A DNA stretch of 12,356 nucleotides from Clostridia bacterium (GTDB lineage Bacteria > Bacillota > Clostridia > Oscillospirales > CAG-272). Position numbers and translations under genes: made by a program. This document shows positions 6,325 to 12,356 of this stretch, piece by piece. Under the pieces are notes generated by a model. It was not told the DNA's origin and did no database searches. It was given only the letters and a program-made list of their open reading frames with translations. Each line of letters starts with the position of its first letter. Position 1 is the first letter of the stretch. The stretch lies in contig JAFTNI010000239.1 in the NCBI GenBank assembly GCA_017451975.1, forward strand, positions 1 to 12,356, given 5' to 3'.

Positions 6325-7582
6325 ATCCTATTTTCATTATGTGTGCGCCCACGCCGCGAAGCTTTTCTATAATATTATCGTAGCCGCGCTCAACGTAGAA
6401 GAAATCGTCTATTTCCGTCTGCCCTTTTGCCACAAGCCCCGCAATTATCATTGCCGCGCCCGCGCGCAAGTCTACCGCGCGCACTCTGGCGGGCTTGAAA
6501 ACGGTGCTGCCCGCAAAGGTTGCCATGTTTCCTTCCACGTCAATATCTGCGTTCATTCTCTTCAGCTCCTCTACGTAGCGGAAACGGTTATCCCAGATAG
6601 TATCCGTAAGCACGCCCTCGCCATTTGCAAGGCACATAAGCACGGCTATCTGCGGGTTCATATCCGTGGGGAAGCCCGGGTACGGGCTCGTTTTTATATC
6701 TACGTTGCAAAGCGGGCCTTCGCAGTAAACGCGCATACCGTCGTCGTATTCGTCGATGGTAACGCCCATTTCGCGCATTTTTACCGTAATAGCCTCCAAG
6801 TGCTTGGGAATGACGTTGTCTATGTAAAGGTTGCCGCCCGTTGCCGCCGCCGCTATCATATAAGTACCCGCTTCTATCATATCGGGTATAAGCTCATACG
6901 TGCAGCCGTGGAGCTTTTCCACGCCCTTGATTTTGATTTTGTCTGTACCTGCGCCTGAAACGTTCGCGCCGCAGAAGTTGAGAAAGTTGGCAAGCGCAAC
7001 TATGTGCGGCTCGCGCGCCGCGTTTTCTATTTCCGTTGTGCCCTCTGCAAGCACAGCCGCAAGCATTGCGTTCATTGTGCCGCCAACGGTTACGCAGTCG
7101 AAAAATATGTTGCTCGCTTTAAGCCTGCCCTCGCGCGCCGTGGCTTCTATCACGTTGCCTTCCGTGCTTACATCTGCGCCGAGCGCGTTGAAGGCCTTTA
7201 TATGCTGGTCTATGGGGCGCACGCCGAAGTCGCAACCGCCCGGGTAGCCTATTATCGAATGCCCGAACCTGCCGAGAGTCGCCCCTATAAGATAGTAGGA
7301 AGCGCGCATTTTTTTAGTAAGCTTATCGGGGGGCATTTTATCGAGCACGTTCGTCGTGTCGATCTTAACTTCCGTTTCGCTTATATACTCCACGGTAGCG
7401 CCCACGCTTTTAAGAATTTCAAGCGATATTACAACGTCGCTGATATTCGGCAAATTTTCAATTACACAAACGTCACCTGCAAGCACCGTAGCATACAGCA
7501 CAGCCACGGCCGCATTTTTCATGCCACTTACGGTAATCGTTCCTTCCAGCTTTGTTCCGCCGTCGATTATTACCTTTTCCAT
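6323..7582 (-). CDS. murA: UDP-N-acetylglucosamine 1-carboxyvinyltransferase (MurA)
   Basis: A 419-residue cytoplasmic enzyme of normal family length. It transfers enolpyruvate from PEP to UDP-GlcNAc, the first committed step of peptidoglycan synthesis. Visible active-site elements are K22-N23 in SGMKNAAV (19-26), R93 in KKMRASYYLIG, and the loop PGGCDFGVRP (114-123), whose C117 is the residue alkylated by fosfomycin. D307 in YPGFPTDMNPQ is the expected catalytic aspartate. The C-terminal RAGAAMIIAGLVAKG (373-387) is also typical. Having the Cys rather than Asp predicts fosfomycin sensitivity of the enzyme. Clostridia often have two MurA copies, and I cannot tell which this is. The ATG has only a modest AAAGGT site 8 nt upstream. 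The gene has its own promoter inside the gap to the upstream same-strand gene, and a terminator overlaps its stop codon. Confidence 0.97.
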   Translation of the reverse strand: MEKVIIDGGTKLEGTITVSGMKNAAVAVLYATVLAGDVCVIENLPNISDVVISLEILKSVGATVEYISETEVKIDTTNVLDKMPPDKLTKKMRASYYLIGATLGRFGHSIIGYPGGCDFGVRPIDQHIKAFNALGADVSTEGNVIEATAREGRLKASNIFFDCVTVGGTMNAMLAAVLAEGTTEIENAAREPHIVALANFLNFCGANVSGAGTDKIKIKGVEKLHGCTYELIPDMIEAGTYMIAAAATGGNLYIDNVIPKHLEAITVKMREMGVTIDEYDDGMRVYCEGPLCNVDIKTSPYPGFPTDMNPQIAVLMCLANGEGVLTDTIWDNRFRYVEELKRMNADIDVEGNMATFAGSTVFKPARVRAVDLRAGAAMIIAGLVAKGQTEIDDFFYVERGYDNIIEKLRGVGAHIMKIG

Positions 7583-7656
7583 TACAGTGTACCTTTCTTA
7601 AAACATTGATCTTATTCCGCAATTCAAGCGGCCATACCCACGCCGCGCCCTAAAGT

Positions 7657-7674
7657 GCTGAATACCCTTTCAGC
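7657..7674 (-). promoter_or_regulatory. Inverted repeat at the murA transcription start
   Basis: GCTGAA and TTCAGC form perfect 6-bp arms around 6 nt. They start 3 bp downstream of the murA -10 box and cover the predicted initiation site. It could be an operator, or a hairpin at the 5' end of the messenger if transcription starts early enough. Confidence 0.35.
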
Positions 7675-7677
7675 ATT

Positions 7678-7706
7678 ATTATACTCATTTTACGGAATTT
7701 TGTTAA
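7678..7706 (-). promoter_or_regulatory. Promoter of murA
   Basis: On the minus strand, TTAACA (7701-7706), a 17-bp spacer and a perfect TATAAT (7678-7683). The expected leader is about 90 nt, long for this window. No riboswitch-like fold was seen in it apart from the short inverted repeat. Confidence 0.8.
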
Positions 7707-7743
7707 AAAGTTCAAATAAATCTTCGGGTATTACCTCAAAATC

Positions 7744-8865
7744 TTAATCCTCGTACAGCATATAAGAAACCACAAGGTCCACCACCATGCCATAGCTTTT
7801 TATGCCCGCAGGCTGGTTGTGGCTTTCAATATATGCGTTATTCACGCTGCCCGCAACGTCTGCGGCAACGTTTTCACGGTACTTTTCAAAAAATACCGCA
7901 TATGCATGGAGATCCCCGCTTATTTCCTTCGGCACTCTCTTTGCAAGCTCTGCATAAAGCTCGGAGGAGGCGGAGGCAAGTGAAGAAGCTACGTTCTGAT
8001 AAACGTCGAGGTAACCCGCATAACGAAGGAAGGGGTCATCGCTCGCCGTGCATACTACAAAAGCTATAAAGTTTGCTTCATCTTCGGAAACAACGCCGCG
8101 CTGGTGCGCCATTTCGTGCGCCGCGGAGCTGACCATTATGAAGTCGGGATAATTCGTATTTACGTTGGCCTCGCCCGTAAAGAAGGTGTAAAGGCCGGAA
8201 ATGTGAGTGTATGTCCAATAAGGGCTTAAAATAACGGGCTTCGTTCGGGAATAGAGCTTGTCTATACCATCGTATTTTTCGGAAACCTTTGCAAAAGCCG
8301 CATTGAGCTTTTCGTTCATTTCATCGTAGGTGTAAGGCATGGCAGAGTAAGTACCCTCGGGGTAAAGAACATCGTCAAGCTCGGCTGCCGCGCCCTCTAG
8401 TAGCAGCAGCGCCGTATCGTAAAGCTCCTGCGCGGAAACGTCGCGGCGCTCTATGCCCATTTTTTCGGCAACCTTCGTGCCGTAATACGTCGCACCTATA
8501 GAAAAAGTAAAAAGCGAATATACACATGTTGCAAGCGCAAGAAAACCCGAAGCAAAGCGGCAAAAGCTGTGCCATGACCTTTCGGCGCATTTAACGGCAA
8601 GGTAAATTACCGTTCCGAGTATAACGGGCGAAAACCAAAGAAGAAGCTCTGCCACGGAAAAAGGGAAAATATACGTGGCGTATGAAAAAACGGTTCTTAT
8701 AAACTTCCCTGCCGTGTCTGAAACAAAATCGGCAAAGGCTATGCTTTTGCGCGAAAATATATCTGTCAAAACGGCGAGAAACGCCACGCCGAAGAGCACG
8801 AGTGCCCAAAGCGGAACATAGCGGAATATGCCTTTTTTCTCTGTTTTTCTGTTTTCTTTGTTCAT
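7744..8865 (-). CDS. DUF3810 family membrane protein with HExxH site
   Basis: A 373-residue protein matching the DUF3810 family, whose function is not established. Hydrophobic stretches at about 16-37 (YVPLWALVLFGVAFLAVLTD), 66-92 and 103-124 suggest three membrane helices near the N-terminus. A soluble C-terminal domain follows. HEMAH (250-254) with E263 in VVSEDEANF (258-266) has the layout of a zincin metallopeptidase site: two His, a catalytic Glu and a downstream Glu ligand. It is therefore a putative membrane metalloprotease, although substrate and activity are unknown. It lies upstream of murA on the same strand, 161 nt away, with no terminator seen between them, so partial co-transcription is possible. 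The start at 8865 is preceded by GAGG 10 nt away, which is rather weak. A 17-codon in-frame stretch follows the stop. Confidence 0.9.
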   Translation of the reverse strand: MNKENRKTEKKGIFRYVPLWALVLFGVAFLAVLTDIFSRKSIAFADFVSDTAGKFIRTVFSYATYIFPFSVAELLLWFSPVILGTVIYLAVKCAERSWHSFCRFASGFLALATCVYSLFTFSIGATYYGTKVAEKMGIERRDVSAQELYDTALLLLEGAAAELDDVLYPEGTYSAMPYTYDEMNEKLNAAFAKVSEKYDGIDKLYSRTKPVILSPYWTYTHISGLYTFFTGEANVNTNYPDFIMVSSAAHEMAHQRGVVSEDEANFIAFVVCTASDDPFLRYAGYLDVYQNVASSLASASSELYAELAKRVPKEISGDLHAYAVFFEKYRENVAADVAGSVNNAYIESHNQPAGIKSYGMVVDLVVSYMLYED

Positions 8866-8899
8866 TATCGCTAATCCTCAAATTTAACCATAATTATAC

Positions 8900-8927
8900 A
8901 TTATCTATTGTAACACATATTTTTCAA
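8900..8927 (-). promoter_or_regulatory. Likely promoter of the DUF3810 gene
   Basis: On the minus strand, TTGAAA (8922-8927), a 16-bp spacer and GATAAT (8900-8905). A competing reading is an extended -10, TGTTACAAT, with its TACAAT at 8907-8912 and no good -35. The region is very AT-rich, so the exact boxes are uncertain. Confidence 0.5.
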
Positions 8928-9024
8928 AAAATCTATACCAAATTAATGTTTATTTAGATATTTTTTCAATTTTTTTCTAAAGCCCGAAAAAACATTATTT
9001 TTTGCCGAAAAGCGCCCTTAAAAA

Positions 9025-9053
9025 TTGCAATTATTAAAATAATATGGTATAAT
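9025..9053 (+). promoter_or_regulatory. Promoter of radC
   Basis: TTGCAA (9025-9030), a 17-bp spacer and a perfect TATAAT (9048-9053) with TGG just before, giving an extended -10. The leader is about 48 nt. The spacer holds an AT-only inverted repeat, ATTATT-AA-AATAAT (9030-9043), of doubtful meaning. Confidence 0.75.
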
Positions 9054-9107
9054 TATAATGTTATACGCAAAATATTTTAAGTAAACGAAAATCACAAAGA
9101 GGTATTT

Positions 9108-9767
9108 ATGCACGAACACCACCGCAAACGTATGAAAGAGCGCTTTCTGCGCGAGGGAATAGAAAATTTCGAGCCGCACAACGTGCTGGAGCTGCTTCTC
9201 TTTTATTCCATACCGCAAAAGGACACCAACGAAATAGCACACAGGCTCATAGAGCGCTTCGGCTCCATTTCCGCGGTTTTCGATGCACCGTATTCCGAGC
9301 TTATTAAAATAGACGGCATAAAGGAGCATTCCGCAACGCTTATAAAGCTCGTGCCCGCGCTTTCACAGCGCTATATGAGCGAGGCATTCAGCTTAAGCGG
9401 AACGATTTTGCCGACTATGAAGGACGTGGGCAAATATTTCGTTGCGAAATACATAGGCGCTACAAACGAAATAGTTTACCTCTTGCTTATGGATAACAAA
9501 TATAAGGTTATAGACTGCGTGAAAATTTTCGAAGGCAGTGTAAATTCCGCCGCCATAACCATGCGAAAGCTTATAGAAGCGGCAATTTCATCGGGTGCGG
9601 CGTTTGCCGTGCTGGCGCACAACCACCCGAACGGCCTTGCAATCCCCTCGGGCGAGGATATAAATACCACGCGCGAAGCCAAGCGCGCACTCGAGCTTAT
9701 AGGCGTAAGCTTTCTCGGGCACATTCTCGTTGCGGGCAACAAATATACCGATATCACCAAGCCGTAA
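9108..9767 (+). CDS. radC: RadC family JAMM-domain protein
   Basis: A 219-residue protein, full length for RadC. The N-terminal part (1-90) is the UPF0758 region: HHRKRMKERFLREG (4-17), NVLELLLFY (25-33) and a helix-hairpin-helix-like segment LIKIDGIKEHSATLIK (65-80) expected to bind DNA. The C-terminal MPN/JAB domain (about 100-219) has the JAMM metal site: H171, H173, S181 and D184 in HNHPNGLAIPSGED (171-184). The name comes from an early link to DNA repair that was later withdrawn, and the biochemical role is unsettled. Its position before uvrBA fits a DNA-related role but proves nothing. The start is supported by GAGG 5 nt upstream. uvrB follows after 98 nt with its own promoter. Confidence 0.95.
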   Translation: MHEHHRKRMKERFLREGIENFEPHNVLELLLFYSIPQKDTNEIAHRLIERFGSISAVFDAPYSELIKIDGIKEHSATLIKLVPALSQRYMSEAFSLSGTILPTMKDVGKYFVAKYIGATNEIVYLLLMDNKYKVIDCVKIFEGSVNSAAITMRKLIEAAISSGAAFAVLAHNHPNGLAIPSGEDINTTREAKRALELIGVSFLGHILVAGNKYTDITKP

Positions 9768-9795
9768 TATTTTCGGCGTTGCCCTTATATTTTTG

Positions 9796-9824
9796 TTGAC
9801 ATTTATAATTTAATATAATATAAT
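9796..9824 (+). promoter_or_regulatory. Consensus promoter of uvrBA
   Basis: TTGACA (9796-9801), exactly 17 bp, then TATAAT (9819-9824): a full sigma-A consensus. The expected start is near 9831, giving a leader of about 35 nt. Such a promoter should be strong unless repressed. A degenerate GAAC-N4-ATTT (9842-9853) downstream is one base from a GAAC-N4-GTTT SOS-like site. Confidence 0.85.
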
Positions 9825-9855
9825 CAATATATAATCACACCGAACGGTAATTTTT

Positions 9856-9860
9856 GGAGG
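9856..9860 (+). promoter_or_regulatory. Ribosome binding site deciding the uvrB start
   Basis: GGAGG, 5 nt before the ATG at 9866. An in-frame TTG at 9854 overlaps this site and so cannot be the true start. Confidence 0.85.
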
Positions 9861-9865
9861 GCTTT

Positions 9866-11821
9866 ATGGAAAAAGCTAATTTTAAGCTCGTAAGCGCCTT
9901 TGAGCCCACGGGCGACCAGCCCGAGGCGATAGATGCGCTTGTAGAGGGCGTTTTGCGCGGCGATAAAAAGCAAAGCCTTGTGGGCGTTACGGGCTCGGGC
10001 AAAACCTTCACCATGGCAAATATTATAGCAAGGTGCGGCAAGCCTACGCTCGTGCTTTCGCACAATAAAACGCTTGCCGCCCAGCTCTGCACGGAATTCC
10101 GCGAATTCTTCCCCGAAAACGCCGTGGAATACTTCGTTTCCTACTACGATTACTACCAGCCGGAGGCGTATATACCCGGCAAAGACCAATATATAGAAAA
10201 AGACTCCGCCGTTAACGACGAAATCGACCGCCTGCGCCACAGCGCAACGAGCGCGCTTTTCGAGCGCCGCGACGTTATAATAGTTGCCAGCGTTTCGTGC
10301 ATTTATACGCTCGGCGACCCTGCGGAATACCAAAGTCTTGTTATCGCCCTGCGCCCCGGTATGTACTGCCCTCGCGGCGAGCTGCTTCGCAAGTTTATTT
10401 CCGTAAGCTACGAGCGAAACGATATGGAGCTTTCACGTGATAAATTCCGCGTGCGCGGCGATACCGTGGAAATAATGCCCGCTTCCTCGCAAAGCGCAAT
10501 AAGAATTGAATTCTGGGACGATGAAATAGACCGCATAACGGAAATCGACACCGTTACGGGCGAGGTTTTGCGCTCGCTTTCCTACGTTGCCATATACCCC
10601 GCTTCGCACTACGCCACGAGCGATGAAAAGCGCGAAGCCGCGCTCAAGGAAATAGAAGAAGAAATGAACGAGCGCGTGAAATATTTCGAGGAGCAAGGCA
10701 AGCTTATAGAAGCACAGCGCATTTCAGAGCGCACACGCTACGACCTTGAAATGCTGCGTGAGGTCGGCTTCTGCTCGGGCGTTGAAAACTATTCGCGCGT
10801 GCTTTCGGGCAGAAAGCCGGGCTCCACGCCGTACACGCTGCTCGATTACTTCCCCGAGGATTTTCTGCTTTTCGTAGATGAATCTCACGTTACACTGCCA
10901 CAGGTAGAGGGCATGAGCGGCGGCGATAAGGCGCGCAAGCAAAACCTTGTGGAATACGGCTTCCGCCTGCCTTCGGCATACGATAACCGCCCGCTTTTCT
11001 TCCCCGAATTTGAAAGCAAAATAAACCAGGCGATTTTCGTTTCCGCCACACCGGGAAAATACGAAAAAGAAAACTCCACCCAGCTTGTAGAGCAGGTAAT
11101 ACGCCCCACGGGCTTGCTCGACCCCGTGGTAGAGGTGCGCCCGATAGAGGGGCAGATAGATGACCTCATAGGCGAAATAAGAAAGCGCACGGCAAAGGGC
11201 GAGCGCGTGCTTGTAACAACGCTTACGAGAAAAATGGCAGAGGACCTTTCCGAATACCTCGAAATGAACCTTATAAAAATAAGATACATTCATTATAATA
11301 TAGACACAATCGAGCGCCAGGAGCTTATACGCGACCTGCGCCTGGGCGTTTTCGACGTGCTCGTGGGTATAAACCTGCTTCGCGAAGGTCTTGATATACC
11401 CGAGGTTTCGCTCGTAGCCATACTCGATGCCGATAAAGCGGGGTTCCTGCGCAGCGAGCGCTCGCTTATACAGACGATAGGCAGAGCCGCGCGAAACGCG
11501 GAAGGCACGGTTATAATGTACGCCGACGAAATAACAGACGCTATGCGCAAAGCCATAGCGGAAACAAACCGTCGCCGTGAAATTCAGGCAAAATATAACG
11601 CAGAGCACGGCATAACGCCCAAAACTATCATAAAGGACGTACGCGAAGTTATAAATATGTCTGCCAAAGACGATATGGCAAAGGCAAAGGAAAAGAAGCT
11701 TTCGCCCAAGCAAAAAGCCGCCCTGCGCGAAAAGCTCACGGCAGAAATGCGCGAAGCGGCACAGAGGCTCGATTTCGAGCGTGCCGCATACCTGCGCGAC
11801 AGCATAGCAAAGCTGAAATAA
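9866..11821 (+). CDS. uvrB: Excinuclease ABC subunit B (UvrB)
   Basis: A 651-residue damage-verification helicase of nucleotide excision repair. It is loaded by UvrA and then recruits UvrC. All landmarks are present: Walker A GVTGSGKT (40-47), the beta-hairpin around YYDYYQPEAYIP (93-104) that probes the strands, the DESH box (338-341), SATPGKYE (393-400), LTRKMAEDLSEYL (453-465), and the RecA-like second domain with GINLLREGLDIPEVSL (501-516) and QTIGRAARN (536-544). A C-terminal UVR motif (about 619-650, ERAAYLRDSI) binds UvrC or UvrA. Length is normal. The start is the ATG at 9866 with GGAGG before it. uvrA starts 90 nt downstream with no clear terminator between, so the two probably form an operon. 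Confidence 0.98.
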   Translation: MEKANFKLVSAFEPTGDQPEAIDALVEGVLRGDKKQSLVGVTGSGKTFTMANIIARCGKPTLVLSHNKTLAAQLCTEFREFFPENAVEYFVSYYDYYQPEAYIPGKDQYIEKDSAVNDEIDRLRHSATSALFERRDVIIVASVSCIYTLGDPAEYQSLVIALRPGMYCPRGELLRKFISVSYERNDMELSRDKFRVRGDTVEIMPASSQSAIRIEFWDDEIDRITEIDTVTGEVLRSLSYVAIYPASHYATSDEKREAALKEIEEEMNERVKYFEEQGKLIEAQRISERTRYDLEMLREVGFCSGVENYSRVLSGRKPGSTPYTLLDYFPEDFLLFVDESHVTLPQVEGMSGGDKARKQNLVEYGFRLPSAYDNRPLFFPEFESKINQAIFVSATPGKYEKENSTQLVEQVIRPTGLLDPVVEVRPIEGQIDDLIGEIRKRTAKGERVLVTTLTRKMAEDLSEYLEMNLIKIRYIHYNIDTIERQELIRDLRLGVFDVLVGINLLREGLDIPEVSLVAILDADKAGFLRSERSLIQTIGRAARNAEGTVIMYADEITDAMRKAIAETNRRREIQAKYNAEHGITPKTIIKDVREVINMSAKDDMAKAKEKKLSPKQKAALREKLTAEMREAAQRLDFERAAYLRDSIAKLK

Positions 11822-11911
11822 AAAGCCCCCCTCGAAAGGGAGTCTGACCATCTCACCCCTTAACCGAAGTTTTTCCAAGCTTTTTGCAAAAAAGCGGAGA
11901 AAGGATAAAAT
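11822..11911. other. uvrB-uvrA intergenic gap
   Basis: The 90-nt gap holds no ORF and no convincing terminator or promoter. A small CCCT-CGAA-AGGG hairpin and an A/T-rich inverted repeat, GCTTTTT-GCA-AAAAAGC (11879-11895), are visible. The repeat ends just before the uvrA ribosome site and could modestly affect its access. Confidence 0.4.
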
Positions 11912-12356
11912 ATGCCCGCAAAATATTTACACATAAAAGGCGCAAGAGAGCATAACCTCAAAGACGTAGAGCTGAAAATCCCGCGCGATTCCTTCGTGGT
12001 TTTCACGGGGCTTTCAGGCTCGGGCAAAAGCTCGCTTGCCTTCGATACCATATATGCAGAGGGGCACCGCCGCTTCGTGGAATCTCTCTCATCCTATGCA
12101 CGAATGTTCATAGGGCAAATGGACAAGCCCGATATAGATTTTATAGACGGGCTCTCCCCTGCTATTTCAATAGACCAGAAAACCACCTCGCGCAACCCTC
12201 GCTCCACTGTGGGCACCGTTACGGAAATATACGATTACCTTCGCTTGCTTTACGCGCGCATAGGTGTACCGCATTGCCCCGTTTGCGGCAAAGAAATACG
12301 CATGACCACTACAGACAGCATTATAGACAGCATTATGGAGCTGCCTGAGGGCACGA
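11912..12356 (+). CDS. uvrA: Excinuclease ABC subunit A (UvrA), N-terminal part
   Basis: The gene runs off the right edge; 148 codons are visible. UvrA is the ABC-type ATPase dimer that finds DNA lesions and loads UvrB. The start of the first ATPase domain is clear: MPAKYLHIKGAREHNLKDV, then Walker A GLSGSGKS (33-40), and SLSSYARMFIGQMDKPDID (58-76), the UvrA signature between Walker A and the inserted UvrB-binding domain. SPAISIDQKTTSRNPRSTVG (82-101) fits the Q-loop region. CPVCG (122-126) is the first half of the zinc module in the insertion. The ATG is preceded by AAAGGA six bases away. In the signature the usual EGQRRY reads EGHRRF and YARQF reads YARMF, a mild divergence. Confidence 0.97.
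   Translation, partial: MPAKYLHIKGAREHNLKDVELKIPRDSFVVFTGLSGSGKSSLAFDTIYAEGHRRFVESLSSYARMFIGQMDKPDIDFIDGLSPAISIDQKTTSRNPRSTVGTVTEIYDYLRLLYARIGVPHCPVCGKEIRMTTTDSIIDSIMELPEGT

Noticed and set aside
2238..7746. Reassignment of TAA to a sense codon, suggested by two in-frame extensions
   Set aside because: The conserved full-length genes (murA, uvrB, radC, GH31) have no internal TAA and end with TAA at the expected family length. Open frames after stops also occur by chance in this window.
8930..9060. AT-rich stretch between DUF3810 and radC as a replication origin or regulatory RNA
   Set aside because: No repeated DnaA-box pattern and no stable structure seen; it looks like a divergent promoter region.
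9734..9784. GGGCAAC / GTTGCCC repeat at the end of radC as a terminator
   Set aside because: A 37-nt loop separates the arms, one arm lies within the coding region, and the downstream T run is imperfect.
9854..9865. TTG start giving a 655-residue UvrB
   Set aside because: The TTG overlaps the GGAGG ribosome site. The ATG at 9866 is correctly spaced and matches the family N-terminus.
11822..11860. Hairpin CCCT-CGAA-AGGG as a terminator behind uvrB
   Set aside because: Only four base pairs and no T tract; uvrA follows and is expected in the same operon.
10724..11878. A 384-codon minus-strand open frame
   Set aside because: It lies inside uvrB in antisense and its composition (rich in Cys, His, Tyr, Arg) is that of an out-of-frame reading.
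1..12356. Mobile elements, CRISPR arrays, tRNA genes, riboswitches
   Set aside because: No transposase or integrase ORF, no direct-repeat arrays, no tRNA-like fold or known riboswitch core noticed on either strand.

Overview
The window looks like a chromosomal segment of a low-to-medium-GC Firmicute, most likely a member of class Clostridia. This rests on strong AGGAGG-type ribosome binding sites, sigma-A-like promoters (several with an extended -10), compact intrinsic terminators, a TTG start codon, a RadC and DUF3810 of clostridial flavour, and an RNase P RNA that keeps P13/P14-like hairpins (type A, unlike the type B of Bacilli). No species can be named from the sequence alone.

Layout. 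The left edge is the 3' end of a purC-like gene closed by a terminator. Positions 413-4727 hold two convergent carbohydrate-related genes: a right-handed beta-helix protein (+) and a family 31 glycoside hydrolase (-). They share one bidirectional terminator, and neither shows a signal peptide. After an AT-rich divergent promoter region comes an unrecognised single-pass membrane protein (+). It ends 13 nt before the RNase P RNA gene rnpB (+). Two tandem hairpin terminators separate rnpB from the convergent murA (-). Upstream of murA on the same strand is a membrane-anchored DUF3810 protein with an HExxH site. A divergent intergenic region then leads to radC (+), followed by uvrB and the start of uvrA (+), which runs off the right edge.

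How the genes relate. Most of the window is housekeeping: purine synthesis, tRNA 5' maturation, peptidoglycan precursor synthesis and nucleotide excision repair (uvrB then uvrA, probably one transcript). The only accessory-looking part is the beta-helix/GH31 pair, plausibly an intracellular glycan-processing module with unknown substrate. I found no mobile element, CRISPR array, tRNA, riboswitch or toxin system.

The observations I consider most worth a second look are these: an in-frame stop in the GH31 gene followed by 34 protein-like codons that end exactly at the terminator; a perfect palindrome over the -10 box of the beta-helix gene; the very tight coupling of rnpB to an unknown membrane-protein gene; and a possible branched P12 region in the RNase P RNA. 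I did not find a convincing wholly new system.
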